A program made the position numbers and the translations under genes. A stretch of 64,000 bases of DNA from Rhizobium esperanzae. Lineage in GTDB: Bacteria > Pseudomonadota > Alphaproteobacteria > Rhizobiales > Rhizobiaceae. Under the pieces are notes generated by a model that did not search any database, was not told where the DNA came from, and worked only from the letters and a program-made list of their open reading frames with translations. The stretch covers positions 186,001 through 250,000 of the forward strand of contig NZ_MXPU01000002.1 of the NCBI RefSeq assembly GCF_002204185.1, read 5' to 3'. Shown here in pieces: positions 8,705-18,368 of this stretch (position 1 is the first letter of the stretch; every line of letters starts with the position of its first letter).

Positions 8705-8732
8705 CAGCCTGTCCGTATCCGGAGGAGATGAT

Positions 8733-10274
8733 ATGGCCGTCAGTCCGACAACCATGGCCGCCGTGCGTGCGAGCGGCGCCGTTCCGAATGCGGAATATCT
8801 GCTGAGCGCCGAGGGCGTTCGCAAGGAGTTTCCCGGTGTCGTCGCCCTCGATGACGTGCAGTTCCGGCTGAAGCGCGCCTCCGTGCATGCGCTGATGGGT
8901 GAAAACGGCGCCGGCAAATCGACATTGATGAAGATTCTCGCCGGCATCTATACGCCCGATAAAGGCGATATTCGCCTCAAAGGGGTCGAGATCCAGCTGA
9001 AATCTCCGCTTGATGCACTGGAGAACGGTATCGCCATGATCCATCAGGAGCTGAACCTGATGCCGTTCATGACCGTTGCCGAAAATATCTGGATCCGCCG
9101 CGAACCGAAGAACCGCTTCGGTTTCATTGACCATGGCGTGATGCACAGCATGACCGAGGAGCTGTTTGCCCGGCTTAATATTGATATCGATCCCGATATC
9201 GAAGTCCGGCACCTCTCGGTCGCCAACCGACAGATGGTCGAGATCGCCAAGGCGGTTTCCTATAATTCCGATGTCCTCATCATGGACGAACCCACTTCGG
9301 CCCTGACGGAGCGCGAGGTCGAGCATCTTTTCCGCATCATCCGCGATCTCAGGTCCCAGGGCATCGGCATCGTCTACATCACCCACAAGATGAACGAGCT
9401 TTTCGAGATCGCCGACGAGTTTTCCGTCTTCCGCGATGGCCGATATATCGGCACGCATGCCTCGACCGACGTCACCCGCGACGACATCATCCGCATGATG
9501 GTCGGGCGCGAGATCACTCAGATGTTTCCTAAGGAAGAGGTGCCGATCGGCGAGGTCGTGCTCTCCGTCAAGGACCTCTGCCTCAAAGGCGTCTTCCGCA
9601 ATGTTTCCTTCGAGGTGAGGGCCGGCGAGATTCTCGGTGTGGCCGGCCTTGTCGGCTCCGGACGGTCGAATGTCGCCGAAACGCTGTTCGGCGTGACACC
9701 GGCAAGCTCCGGGACGATCGAACTGTTCGGCAAGCCGGTGACGATTTCCTCGCCGACCGAGGCCATCCGTCACCAGATGGCATTCCTGACGGAGGACCGC
9801 AAAGACACCGGCTGCCTGTTGATCCTGGATATTCTGGAAAACATGCAGATCGCCGTCCTGCAGGACAAATTTGTCAAGGGTGGTTTCGTGCAGCAGGGCG
9901 CACTCGAGGCGACCTGCGAAGACATGGCAAAAAGGCTGCGCGTGAAAACCCCCAATCTTTACGAGCGGGTGGAAAACCTTTCGGGCGGCAACCAGCAGAA
10001 AGTGCTGATCGGACGCTGGCTGCTCACCCATCCGAAGATCCTGATCCTCGATGAGCCGACGCGCGGCATCGATGTCGGCGCCAAGGCGGAAATCCATCGG
10101 CTGGTCACGGAAATGGCGCGAAACGGCGTGGCAGTTATCATGATCTCATCCGAAATGCCCGAGGTTCTCGGCATGAGCGACCGCATCATGGTCATGCATG
10201 AGGGCCTGGTGACCGGTTTCCTCAATCGCGATGAAGCAACGCAGATCAAGGTGATGGAGCTGGCTGCGCGGTAA
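8733..10274 (+). CDS. Sugar ABC transporter ATP-binding protein (duplicated ATPase, RbsA/MglA type)
   Basis: A 513-residue protein with two fused ABC ATPase domains, as usual for the ribose/inositol transporter class. The first domain has Walker [10 protein letters not shown], signature [15 protein letters not shown] and Walker [12 protein letters not shown]. The second, as in the family, has a degenerate Walker A (GLVGSGRSN) but a good signature [14 protein letters not shown] and Walker [13 protein letters not shown]. It would power import through the permease encoded next. The start is preceded by GGAGGAGAT. It lies between the binding-protein and permease genes of one operon. Confidence 0.93.
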   Translation: MAVSPTTMAAVRASGAVPNAEYLLSAEGVRKEFPGVVALDDVQFRLKRASVHALMGENGAGKSTLMKILAGIYTPDKGDIRLKGVEIQLKSPLDALENGIAMIHQELNLMPFMTVAENIWIRREPKNRFGFIDHGVMHSMTEELFARLNIDIDPDIEVRHLSVANRQMVEIAKAVSYNSDVLIMDEPTSALTEREVEHLFRIIRDLRSQGIGIVYITHKMNELFEIADEFSVFRDGRYIGTHASTDVTRDDIIRMMVGREITQMFPKEEVPIGEVVLSVKDLCLKGVFRNVSFEVRAGEILGVAGLVGSGRSNVAETLFGVTPASSGTIELFGKPVTISSPTEAIRHQMAFLTEDRKDTGCLLILDILENMQIAVLQDKFVKGGFVQQGALEATCEDMAKRLRVKTPNLYERVENLSGGNQQKVLIGRWLLTHPKILILDEPTRGIDVGAKAEIHRLVTEMARNGVAVIMISSEMPEVLGMSDRIMVMHEGLVTGFLNRDEATQIKVMELAAR

Positions 10275-10308
10275 TGCGCAGCTTGGAATCGCCTAAGGGA
10301 GGTTTGAT

Positions 10309-11334
10309 ATGAGTACCAAGGCAGCAGAGGGTACGGCCCCGCTTGCAACCCGGCAGAGACGGCGGCGTATGCCGCCGGAACTCAGCATCTTCCTGGTGCT
10401 TGTCGGCATCGCGCTCATCTATGAAGCGCTCGGCTGGATGTTCATCGGCCAAAGCTTCTTGATGAATTCGCAGCGCCTGACAATCATGATCCTGCAGGTC
10501 TCCGTCATCGGCATTATCGCCGTCGGCGTCACGCAGGTCATCATAACAGGCGGCATCGATCTATCATCGGGCTCCGTCGTCGGCATGACGGCGATGATCG
10601 CAACAAGTTTCGCCCAGTCCTCCACCTGGGGGCGGGCCGTCTTCCCTTCGCTGACAGATCTTCCGGCGCTCGTGCCCATCATGATCGGTCTGCTGATCGG
10701 AGCGGCGGCCGGTCTCGCGAACGGCGCGCTCATCGCCTATACGAAGATCCCGCCGTTCATTGCAACGCTCGGCATGTTCGTTTCTGCCAGAGGTGTTGCC
10801 AAGTGGTATACGAAGGGACAGCCGGTTTCCGGTATCACCGAGCAGTTTCACTTCATCGGAACGAAGGCGTGGCCGGTTGTCGTCTTCCTCGTCGTTGCAC
10901 TGATCTTCCATGTCGCGCTGCGCTACACCCGCTATGGAAAGTTCACCTACGCCATCGGCGCGAACCCCCAGGCCGCCCGCGTTTCCGGTATCAACATCGA
11001 AGCGCACCTGGTTAGAGTCTATGTGATCGCTGGATTGCTTGCTGGCCTTGCCGGCATCGTCACGGCGGCGCGCGCGGAAACCGCGCAGGCAAGCATGGGC
11101 GTCGGATATGAGTTGGACGCGATCGCCGCGACCGTCATCGGCGGCACCTCGCTCACCGGCGGCGTCGGGCGCATTACCGGCACCGTCATCGGCACCATCA
11201 TTCTCGGCGTCATGACCTCGGGCTTCACCTTCCTCAGGATCGATGCCTATTACCAGGAGATCGTCAAGGGCTTCATCATCGTCGCGGCCGTCGTCATCGA
11301 CGTCTACAGACAGAAGAAGCGCCGCAAGCACTGA
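10309..11334 (+). CDS. Sugar ABC transporter permease (RbsC type)
   Basis: A 341-residue inner-membrane protein with about ten hydrophobic segments after a basic 25-residue cytoplasmic head. Family markers are TGGIDLSSGSVVGM near residue 80, the cytoplasmic loop RYGKFTYAIGANPQAARVSGI and the C-terminal GGTSLTGGVGRITGTVIG. It forms the membrane channel with the preceding ATPase. AAGGGAGG precedes the start, 34 bp after the ATPase stop. A rho-independent terminator follows, so the operon most likely ends here and the downstream dipeptidase is separate. Confidence 0.93.
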   Translation: MSTKAAEGTAPLATRQRRRRMPPELSIFLVLVGIALIYEALGWMFIGQSFLMNSQRLTIMILQVSVIGIIAVGVTQVIITGGIDLSSGSVVGMTAMIATSFAQSSTWGRAVFPSLTDLPALVPIMIGLLIGAAAGLANGALIAYTKIPPFIATLGMFVSARGVAKWYTKGQPVSGITEQFHFIGTKAWPVVVFLVVALIFHVALRYTRYGKFTYAIGANPQAARVSGINIEAHLVRVYVIAGLLAGLAGIVTAARAETAQASMGVGYELDAIAATVIGGTSLTGGVGRITGTVIGTIILGVMTSGFTFLRIDAYYQEIVKGFIIVAAVVIDVYRQKKRRKH

Positions 11335-11361
11335 CGACGACCATGTGATTTGATAATTTTG

Positions 11362-11388
11362 CGGGGGCTTCGGCCCCCGTTTCCTTTT
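11362..11388 (+). terminator. Rho-independent terminator after the sugar ABC operon
   Basis: The stem CGGGGGC (11362-11368) and GCCCCCG (11373-11379) with a TTCG tetraloop is followed by TTTCCTTTTT. A stable UUCG loop plus a T-rich tail makes this a convincing intrinsic terminator. Confidence 0.88.
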
Positions 11389-11492
11389 TGGTGATGCTCC
11401 ACGATGCAGATGACCGAAAAAAGAGGTGGCGAATTTCGTCATCTTTTCTATTCTGCCGCTTATTGGCCCGTTCGGGCAGCGCAGGAAGACAG

Positions 11493-12551
11493 ATGCAATT
11501 CGTATTTGACGGCCACAACGACGTTCTCCTTCGACTCTGGACCCATTCAAAAGACGGCAGCAACCCGATCGCGGAATTCGCGGAAGGCACGACGACCGGC
11601 CACATCGATGCGCGTCGCGCCAGGGAAGGCGGCCTCTCAGGCGGCCTCTGCGCCATCTACATTCCCTCGGGCGATCTTGTCTTCGCCGATCCGGATGCCG
11701 ATGGCCGCTACATCACGCCGATGGCGGCTCCTCTCGATCCGCTGCCATCGCTTGTCATCGCCACCGAAATGGCGGCGATCGCTCTGCGGCTCGATCAGGC
11801 AGGCGCCTGGCGGCTCTGCCGGACGGTGAAGGACATCCGCGCCGCCATGGAGGACGGCATCTTTGCCGCCGTCATGCATATGGAAGGCTGCGAGGCGATT
11901 GGCGCCGACCTTTCGGCTCTCGAACTATTTTATGCAGCGGGACTGCGATCGCTTGGCCCGGTCTGGAGCCGGCACAACGTCTTCGGTCACGGCGTGCCCT
12001 TCGCCTTCCCGATGTCGCCGGATACGGCGCCCGGCCTCACCGAGGCCGGTTTCGAGCTGGTGCGGGAGTGCAATCGCCTCGGTATCCTGATCGACCTTGC
12101 CCATATCACCGAAAAAGGCTTCTGGGACGTAGCGAAGACGACGGATCAGCCGCTGGTCGCCAGCCATTCCAATGCGCATGCGCTGACGCCGGTCGCGCGC
12201 AACCTGACGGACAGGCAGCTCGACGCGATCCGCGAAAGCTGGGGGCTCGTCGGGATCAATTATGCGACGGCCATGCTGCGTGACGACGGCCGTTCGGACA
12301 GCGATACGCCGCTTGCCGACATGATCCGCCACATCGACTATCTGGTGAACCGCATCGGCATTGATTGCGTGGCGCTTGGATCGGATTTCGACGGCGCCAC
12401 CATTCCTGAGGAAATCGGCGATGCGGCCGGCAATCAGAAGCTGATTGCCGCTCTCCGGGAGGTTGGATATGATGAAGCCGACCTGACGAAACTTGCCCGT
12501 GAAAATTGGCTTCGTATTCTGGCGCAAGCCTGGCGGGAGGACCGCGCCTAA
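11493..12551 (+). CDS. Membrane-dipeptidase family (M19) peptidase
   Basis: A 352-residue zinc dipeptidase of the renal dipeptidase family, which cleaves dipeptides. The metal ligands H8-x-D10 are seen in DGHND, the bridging glutamate lies in HMEGCEAIG, and the histidines in LAHITEKGFWD and ASHSNAHAL complete the site; GSDFDGATIP is the family C-terminal motif. There is no signal peptide, so it is likely cytoplasmic. The start at 11493 follows AGGAAG; the open frame 105 bases upstream includes the previous operon's terminator. Its stop is about 100 bp before a peptide-binding protein gene, so it probably degrades what that importer brings in. Confidence 0.9.
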   Translation: MQFVFDGHNDVLLRLWTHSKDGSNPIAEFAEGTTTGHIDARRAREGGLSGGLCAIYIPSGDLVFADPDADGRYITPMAAPLDPLPSLVIATEMAAIALRLDQAGAWRLCRTVKDIRAAMEDGIFAAVMHMEGCEAIGADLSALELFYAAGLRSLGPVWSRHNVFGHGVPFAFPMSPDTAPGLTEAGFELVRECNRLGILIDLAHITEKGFWDVAKTTDQPLVASHSNAHALTPVARNLTDRQLDAIRESWGLVGINYATAMLRDDGRSDSDTPLADMIRHIDYLVNRIGIDCVALGSDFDGATIPEEIGDAAGNQKLIAALREVGYDEADLTKLARENWLRILAQAWREDRA

Positions 12552-12649
12552 AGCGCTGCGCGCCTCTGGACGCGCTCACGACAAACAATAGTTTAATGGC
12601 GCATGACCGACAAAACGCTTCGTAATCAATCAAAACAGGGGAACAGACC

Positions 12650-14293
12650 ATGATGATCACCAGGCTCAGCCGCAAATTCCGCCTGCTTTCCGCAGGAGCC
12701 GCTCTTTCGCTGCTGATGATGGCAGCACCCTCGGCCTTTGCCGAAACGCCCAAGGACACGTTGGTCGAAGGTCTTGCCATCGACGACATCATCACGATGG
12801 ATCCGGGCGAAGCCTTCGAGCTTTCGACGGCGGAGATTACCAGCAACAGCTACAGCCTGCTCGTCCGCCTCGATCTTGCCGATACATCCAAGGTGAAGGG
12901 TGATCTTGCCGAGAGTTGGAGCGTTTCGGATGACGGCCTCACCTATACGTTCAAGCTGAAACCCGGTATGAAATTCGCCTCCGGTAATCCGATCACCGCC
13001 GAAGACGTCGCCTGGTCCTTCGAACGCGCCGTCAAACTCGACAAGAGCCCGGCCTTCATCCTCACCCAGTTCGGCCTGACCGGCGACAATGTCACCGAAA
13101 AGGCCAAGGCGACTGATGCCAATACCTTCGTCTTCACCGTCGACAAGGCCTATGCGCCGAGCTTCGTGCTCAACTGCCTGACGGCGACCGTCGCTTCCGT
13201 CGTCGACAAGAAGCTGGTGCTGGAGCATGTGAAGGCGGTAACGCCGGATGCCGAGCACAAATACGACAATGATTTCGGCAATGAGTGGCTGAAGACCGGC
13301 TATGCCGGTTCCGGTGCTTTCAAGCTGCGCGAATGGCGAGCCAACGAAGTCGTCGTGCTCGAGCGCAACGACAATTATTACGGCGACAAGGCCAAGCTCA
13401 ACCGCGTCATCTATCGCTACATGAAGGAAAGCTCGGCCCAGCGGCTGGCGCTCGAAGCTGGTGATATCGACATCGCCCGCAATCTGGAGCCCGGCGATAT
13501 CGACGCCGTTTCCAAGAATGCCGATCTCGCCACGACAAGTGCACCGAAAGGCACGATCTACTATGTCAGCCTGAACAACAAGAACGAGAACCTGAAGAAG
13601 CCTGAAGTTCAGGAGGCTTTCAAGTATCTGGTCGACTACGATGCGATCGGCGCAACCTTGATCAAGGGGATCGGCGAGATCCACCAAACCTTCCTGCCGA
13701 AGGGTCAACTGGGCGCCCTGGATGAAAACCCCTACAAGCTCGACGTTGCCAAGGCCAAGGAGCTCCTTGCCAAGGCCGGCCTCCCGGACGGGTTCTCGGT
13801 GACGATGGACGTGCGCAACACGCAGCCGGTGACCGGTATAGCTGAATCCATGCAGCAGACGCTGGCGCAGGCCGGCGTCAAGCTGGAAATCATCCCGGGC
13901 GACGGCAAGCAGACTTTGACCAAATATCGCGCCCGCACCCATGACATCTACATCGGCAACTGGGGCTCGGACTATTTCGACCCGAACTCGAATGCCGACA
14001 CCTTCACCAGCAACCCCGACAATTCCGATGCTGGGACGGTGAAGACGCTCGCCTGGCGCAACACCTGGGAAGCGCCGGAACTCGACAAGCAAACCAAGGC
14101 CGCACTGCTCGAGCGCGACGGTGAGAAGCGCGCCGCCATGTACGAGGATATCCAGAAGAAGTTCCTCGCCAACAGCCCCTTTGTCATCATCTTCCAGCAG
14201 ACCGAGGTGGCCGGCTATCGCAAGAACCTGAAGGACTTCAAACTGGGTCCGAGCTTCGACACCAATTTTGTCGGTCCGATCGCCAAGGAATGA
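12650..14293 (+). CDS. Dipeptide/oligopeptide ABC transporter substrate-binding protein
   Basis: A 547-residue extracellular solute-binding protein of family 5 (DppA/OppA-like). The signal peptide runs from a basic start (ITRLSRKFR) through a Leu/Ala-rich core to FAETPKD at about residue 33. Family markers include DLAESWSVSDDGLTYTFKLKPGMKFASGNPITAEDVAWSF in outline and the later GTIYYVSLNNKNENLKKPEVQEAF region. It opens a five-gene run with two permeases and two ATPases. Given the preceding M19 dipeptidase, short peptides are the likely ligands, but family 5 proteins also bind sugars, opines and nickel. Confidence 0.9.
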   Translation: MMITRLSRKFRLLSAGAALSLLMMAAPSAFAETPKDTLVEGLAIDDIITMDPGEAFELSTAEITSNSYSLLVRLDLADTSKVKGDLAESWSVSDDGLTYTFKLKPGMKFASGNPITAEDVAWSFERAVKLDKSPAFILTQFGLTGDNVTEKAKATDANTFVFTVDKAYAPSFVLNCLTATVASVVDKKLVLEHVKAVTPDAEHKYDNDFGNEWLKTGYAGSGAFKLREWRANEVVVLERNDNYYGDKAKLNRVIYRYMKESSAQRLALEAGDIDIARNLEPGDIDAVSKNADLATTSAPKGTIYYVSLNNKNENLKKPEVQEAFKYLVDYDAIGATLIKGIGEIHQTFLPKGQLGALDENPYKLDVAKAKELLAKAGLPDGFSVTMDVRNTQPVTGIAESMQQTLAQAGVKLEIIPGDGKQTLTKYRARTHDIYIGNWGSDYFDPNSNADTFTSNPDNSDAGTVKTLAWRNTWEAPELDKQTKAALLERDGEKRAAMYEDIQKKFLANSPFVIIFQQTEVAGYRKNLKDFKLGPSFDTNFVGPIAKE

Positions 14294-14311
14294 TCCGGCA
14301 GGATTGATCCC

Positions 14312-15382
14312 TTGAGCACCATCGAAGCAACACAGGTGGCGGCGCGGCCCCGAAAGGGCCGTGCCAGCACTTTCGCCAAGGCGGTGGGACGCTTCCTGTT
14401 CGCCGCCGTCACCACTTATCTCGGCCTGCTGGCCGTCACCTTCTTCATCGGCCGCGTCGTGCCGATCGATCCCGTGCTTGCCATCCTCGGCGACCGCGCT
14501 CCTACCCACGTCGTTGAGCGGGTGCGCCAGGAGATGGGTTTCAACCTGCCGCTTTATCAGCAGTTCTACATCTATATCAAAGGCATCCTGTCCGGCGATT
14601 TCGGCAACTCGGTGCTGACGACCAATCCTGTCATGGTCGACATCCGCCGGGTCATGCCGGCGACGATTGAGCTCGCGACGTTGGGAACGCTGATCGGCGC
14701 CTGCGTCGGCGTGCCGCTCGGGGTTCTCGCTGCCGTGCGCCGCGGCAGCATCGCCGACCAGGTCGTCCGCGTCATCGGCCTCGTCGGTTATTCTGTGCCG
14801 ATTTTCTGGCTGGCGCTGATTTCGCTCGTCATCTTTTATGCGCAGCTGCGCTGGGTGGCCTTTCCTGGCCGCATCGACATCGTCTTCGAATATACGTTCA
14901 CGCCGATCACCGGCTTTTATCTTCTGGATAGCGCCTGGCAGGGGCAATGGGATGTCTTCTACGATGTCTTCCGCCACATCATCCTGCCCGCTTCGCTGCT
15001 CGGCTATTTCTCGCTCGCCTATATCAGCCGCATGACCCGCAGCTTCATGCTGAACGAGCTTTCGCAGGAATATATCGTGGCCGCGCGCGCCAAGGGGCTT
15101 TCGGAAACGCGGGTGATCTGGGGCCATGCTCTGCGCAATGCCGCCGTGCCGCTGGTCACCGTTATCGCTCTTTCCTATGCCGGCCTGCTCGAAGGATCGG
15201 TGCTGACCGAGACCGTCTTTTCCTGGCCGGGCATCGGGCTCTACATCACCAATTCGCTGCAGAACGCCGATATGAACGCCGTGCTCGGCGGCACGATCGT
15301 CATCGGGACGATCTTCATCGGCATCAACCTTCTGTCCGATCTTCTCTACCGGACGCTCGATCCGAGGACGCGAAATCGATGA
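14312..15382 (+). CDS. Dipeptide/oligopeptide ABC transporter permease (DppB-like)
   Basis: A 356-residue membrane protein with about six transmembrane segments. The family N-terminal motif is seen around RVVPIDPVLAILGDRAP and the EAA cytoplasmic loop around EYIVAARAKGLSETRVIWGHALRNA. The likely initiation codon is TTG (14312), since no ATG lies between the upstream stop and the conserved start, and GGCAGGA precedes it. Its stop overlaps the next start by four bases (ATGA), indicating translational coupling with the DppC-like subunit. Confidence 0.9.
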   Translation: MSTIEATQVAARPRKGRASTFAKAVGRFLFAAVTTYLGLLAVTFFIGRVVPIDPVLAILGDRAPTHVVERVRQEMGFNLPLYQQFYIYIKGILSGDFGNSVLTTNPVMVDIRRVMPATIELATLGTLIGACVGVPLGVLAAVRRGSIADQVVRVIGLVGYSVPIFWLALISLVIFYAQLRWVAFPGRIDIVFEYTFTPITGFYLLDSAWQGQWDVFYDVFRHIILPASLLGYFSLAYISRMTRSFMLNELSQEYIVAARAKGLSETRVIWGHALRNAAVPLVTVIALSYAGLLEGSVLTETVFSWPGIGLYITNSLQNADMNAVLGGTIVIGTIFIGINLLSDLLYRTLDPRTRNR

Positions 15383-16314
15383 CGGCTCCTGCCAGCCCCT
15401 CTCCCGCGATGAGCCGCCGCGAATGGCTGCTTTCCGACCGGCCGCAATCGCGCAGGCAGGCCCGTCTCGGCCGCGCTTACGTCACCTGGCGGCAGTTCAC
15501 GGCCAACAGGCTCGCCGTCGTCGGCCTGCTGATCATCATCGCCCTGCTCCTCGTCGCCGCTTTCGCGGATCTCCTCGCCACACACAACCCCGTCGTCGGC
15601 GATCTCCGCAATGCCCGCCTGCTGCCGCCGGGAACGAGCGGCTACCTGCTCGGCACGGACGATCAGGGCCGCGACATCTATTCACGGCTGATCTACGGGT
15701 CGCGATTGACTCTGTTCGTCGTCGCGCTCGTCGCCATCATCTCCGCGCCGATCGGGCTGATCGTCGGCACGGTCTCGGGTTATGCCGGAGGCTGGGTGGA
15801 TGCGACGCTGATGCGCATCACCGATATCTTTCTTGCCTTTCCGAAGCTGGTATTGGCGCTCGCCTTCGTCGCCGCTCTCGGCCCCGGCATCCAGAACGCG
15901 GTCATCGCCATCGCCATCACCTCCTGGCCGCCCTATGCCCGCATCGCTCGGGCCGAGACGCTAACGGTCCGGCGTTCCGACTATATCTCGGCGATAAAGC
16001 TGATGGGCGCCTCGCCGTTCCGCATCATCGTGCGTCATGTCATGCCGCTCTGCATTTCCTCGCTGATCGTGCGCGTGACGCTCGATATGGCCGGCATCAT
16101 CCTGACGGCGGCCGGCCTCGGCTTTCTCGGTCTCGGCGCACAGCCGCCGCTGCCGGAATGGGGCGCGATGATCGCCTCTGGACGGCGCTTCATCCTCGAT
16201 CAGTGGTGGGTCGCGGCCATGCCGGGCATAGCCATCCTCATCGTCAGCCTCGGCTTCAACCTCTTGGGCGACGGCCTGCGCGACGCGCTCGATCCGAAGG
16301 AGAGCGGCCAATGA
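15379..16314 (+). CDS. Dipeptide/oligopeptide ABC transporter permease (DppC-like)
   Basis: A 311-residue second permease with a long N-terminal cytoplasmic stretch, one early membrane span (LAVVGLLIIIALLLVAAFADLL) and about five more. LGTDDQGRDIYSRLIYGSR and the EAA loop RRSDYISAIKLMGASPFRIIVRHVMP are the family signatures. The start at 15379 is fixed by the ATGA overlap with the DppB-like gene; the same frame is open far upstream but there overlaps the preceding gene. Its own stop overlaps the ATPase start in the same ATGA fashion. Confidence 0.92.
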   Translation: MTAPASPSPAMSRREWLLSDRPQSRRQARLGRAYVTWRQFTANRLAVVGLLIIIALLLVAAFADLLATHNPVVGDLRNARLLPPGTSGYLLGTDDQGRDIYSRLIYGSRLTLFVVALVAIISAPIGLIVGTVSGYAGGWVDATLMRITDIFLAFPKLVLALAFVAALGPGIQNAVIAIAITSWPPYARIARAETLTVRRSDYISAIKLMGASPFRIIVRHVMPLCISSLIVRVTLDMAGIILTAAGLGFLGLGAQPPLPEWGAMIASGRRFILDQWWVAAMPGIAILIVSLGFNLLGDGLRDALDPKESGQ

Positions 16315-17144
16315 CGACACTTCTGACGGTCGACAAGCTGAAGGTCAGTTATCCCACCCGCACCGGTCTGATCGAGGCCGTGCGCGGCGTCTCCTTCACG
16401 CTCGGCAGGGAAAGGCTCGGCATCGTCGGCGAATCCGGCTCCGGCAAGTCGCAGACTGGCCGGGCGATCATGGGGCTGACGCCGAAACACGCCATCGTCA
16501 CGGCCGACAGGCTCGATTTCAGCGGCATCGATCTCCTCAAGGCATCCGCCGGCGAAAGGCGCAGGTTGCGCGGCAAGCGCATCGCCATGATCCTGCAGGA
16601 TCCGAAATATTCGCTCGACCCCGTCATGACCATCGGACGGCAGATCTGCGAAACGCTGCGCACCCATGAGAAGATCGGCAAAGCGGAAGCGCGCGAACGG
16701 GCGCTCGCCATGCTGGAAGCGGTGCAGATCCGCGATCCCCAACGGGTCTTCGACCTGCACCCGCACGAGGTTTCGGGCGGCATGGGACAGCGCGCCATGA
16801 TCGCCATGATGCTGATTGCCGGGCCTGAACTGTTGATTGCCGACGAACCCACTTCGGCGCTCGACGTAACGGTGCAGCTCGATGTGCTTCGGATCATGGA
16901 CAGGCTGGTCTCCGAGCGCGGCATGGGGCTGATCTTCGTTTCCCATGATCTGAGGCTGGTTTCCTCCTTCTGCGATCGCGTCATCGTCATGTATGCCGGC
17001 AAGATCGTCGAAGAGCTGGCGGCCGCCGATCTCAAACATGCTGAGCATCCCTATACGCGGGGACTGCTGAACTGCATGCCGGAAATCGGCGCGAACCGCC
17101 ATCCGCTGCCGGTGCTCGACCGCAAGCCGGAGTGGGCGGCATGA
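16311..17144 (+). CDS. Dipeptide/oligopeptide ABC transporter ATP-binding protein (DppD-like)
   Basis: A 277-residue ABC ATPase with Walker A GESGSGKSQT, Walker B LLIADEPTSALD and the switch histidine in VSHDL. The signature is VSGGMGQRAMIAMML, where the usual Q-R-Q is M-G-Q; this variation is common in DppD-type subunits. The C-terminal HPYTRGLLNCMPE segment is typical of oligopeptide transporter ATPases. Translation is coupled to the upstream permease (ATGA) and the downstream ATPase (overlap at 17141-17144). Confidence 0.92.
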   Translation: MTTLLTVDKLKVSYPTRTGLIEAVRGVSFTLGRERLGIVGESGSGKSQTGRAIMGLTPKHAIVTADRLDFSGIDLLKASAGERRRLRGKRIAMILQDPKYSLDPVMTIGRQICETLRTHEKIGKAEARERALAMLEAVQIRDPQRVFDLHPHEVSGGMGQRAMIAMMLIAGPELLIADEPTSALDVTVQLDVLRIMDRLVSERGMGLIFVSHDLRLVSSFCDRVIVMYAGKIVEELAAADLKHAEHPYTRGLLNCMPEIGANRHPLPVLDRKPEWAA

Positions 17145-17890
17145 GCGCAGCCCTCCATGTCGACAATCTCAGTGTCGTCTACGATGATTTTCATGCGCTG
17201 AAGGATGTCGGCATCAGCGTCGAGCGCGGTGAATCTTTCGGCCTCGTCGGTGAATCCGGGTCGGGCAAATCGACCTTGCTGCGCGCCGTTGCCGGACTTG
17301 CGCCCATCAGCGGCGGCGCGATCCGCATCGACGGCGAAGAGCTGAAAGGTTCAAAGCGCAGCAAGGCCTTCTATCGGCGCGTGCAGATGGTCTTCCAGGA
17401 TCCCTATGGCTCACTGCATCCGCGCCAGACGATCGACCGGCTGCTGCTCGAGCCGCTTGCCATCCACGCCGTTACCGATAGGGACAAGCGTATTGCCCGC
17501 GCGCTTGACGAGGTCGGTCTCGGCAATGGTTTCCGTTTCCGCTACCCGCATCAGCTTTCCGGTGGTCAGCGACAGCGTGTGGCGATCGCTAGGGCGCTGA
17601 TCGTGCAACCGTCGATCTTGCTGCTCGACGAGCCGACGTCGGCGCTCGACGCCTCGGTGCAGGCGGAGGTGCTGAACCTGCTCGAACAGATCCGCCGCGA
17701 CCGCAAGCTCACCTTCGTCATGGTGAGCCATGACCTCGGCGTCATCACCCACATGTGCGAAAGGCTCGCGGTGATGCGCAACGGCGCCGTCGTCGAGCGG
17801 TTGAGCTCGGAAGAACTGGCGCGGGGCGCGGTCCAGGAGGACTACACGAAAAATTTGATGATCGCGAGCAAGGGTTTCGTCAAAGCCTGA
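17141..17890 (+). CDS. Dipeptide/oligopeptide ABC transporter ATP-binding protein (DppF-like)
   Basis: A 249-residue ABC ATPase with Walker A GESGSGKST, the family-specific FQDPYGSLHPRQTI, signature LSGGQRQRVAIARAL and Walker B ILLLDEPTSALD. It pairs with the DppD-like protein to energise the two permeases. The ATG at 17141 overlaps the previous stop by four bases; a GTG at 17132 in the same frame is less likely. It ends the importer operon. Confidence 0.92.
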   Translation: MSAALHVDNLSVVYDDFHALKDVGISVERGESFGLVGESGSGKSTLLRAVAGLAPISGGAIRIDGEELKGSKRSKAFYRRVQMVFQDPYGSLHPRQTIDRLLLEPLAIHAVTDRDKRIARALDEVGLGNGFRFRYPHQLSGGQRQRVAIARALIVQPSILLLDEPTSALDASVQAEVLNLLEQIRRDRKLTFVMVSHDLGVITHMCERLAVMRNGAVVERLSSEELARGAVQEDYTKNLMIASKGFVKA

Positions 17891-17980
17891 AAGGCAATCA
17901 TTTTAGGCCATTGAAAAGAAAAGGCCGGTGGCGGCGTTAAGGATAATGTTCCCTTAAAAGACGACCATTCGACTAGACTA

Positions 17981-18009
17981 TTGACAGCCGCCCCGCTTCT
18001 GTCATGATC
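17981..18009 (+). promoter_or_regulatory. Possible sigma-70-type promoter
   Basis: TTGACA at 17981-17986 is followed 16-17 bases later by CATGATC (18003-18009) as a modest -10. It would serve the small gene at 18053. The -35 is perfect but the -10 is poor. Confidence 0.35.
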
Positions 18010-18052
18010 CTGTTAACGATTGTTAGCTTTCGTGATCGATGGAGGTCGAGGC

Positions 18053-18244
18053 ATGTTCTTTCTCGGTGGGATGACCATGGGCTATCTCGATCCTCCGGTG
18101 AGGGCTGATCGCAAGGAACAGATTACGGTCTCCATGCCGGCGGAACAGGACCGGCGCCTGATCGGGACCGAGACCTCCGATCTGCAGCAGGACGAGAACG
18201 CCATCGAGCGCTCCTGGATCTGGGCATGGCGCACGCTCTGCTAA
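18053..18244 (+). CDS. Small hypothetical protein, 63 residues
   Basis: A 63-residue reading frame beginning MFFLGGMTMGYLDPP and ending in ERSWIWAWRTLC. I do not recognise a family. It has a convincing GGAGG seven bases before the ATG at 18053 and a TTGACA-like promoter 70 bp further up, which supports real expression. The body is acidic and Gln-rich, with no membrane span, and the C-terminus is Trp-rich with a final cysteine. It lies between the peptide importer and the ndvB region. Confidence 0.55.
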   Translation: MFFLGGMTMGYLDPPVRADRKEQITVSMPAEQDRRLIGTETSDLQQDENAIERSWIWAWRTLC

Positions 18245-18368
18245 AGAGCGGGTGAATTTTCTCTTCCGCTCGCTCTGGACGGAAATTTATCTCTACCTAC
18301 CTGATAGGGAATAAGAAATATAACAGCGAGCCGCACAACCGGCCGCACGAGAACAACGGAGGCGACAC

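Noticed and set aside
7602..10097. An 831-codon open frame on the minus strand opposite the sugar ABC genes
   Set aside because: It is antisense to two well-supported transporter genes, has no family match and shows composition typical of the complement of high-GC coding DNA.
12626..15127. An 833-codon minus-strand open frame opposite the peptide-binding protein and permease genes
   Set aside because: It is a codon-bias shadow. The plus-strand genes have signal peptides, family motifs and ATGA overlaps.
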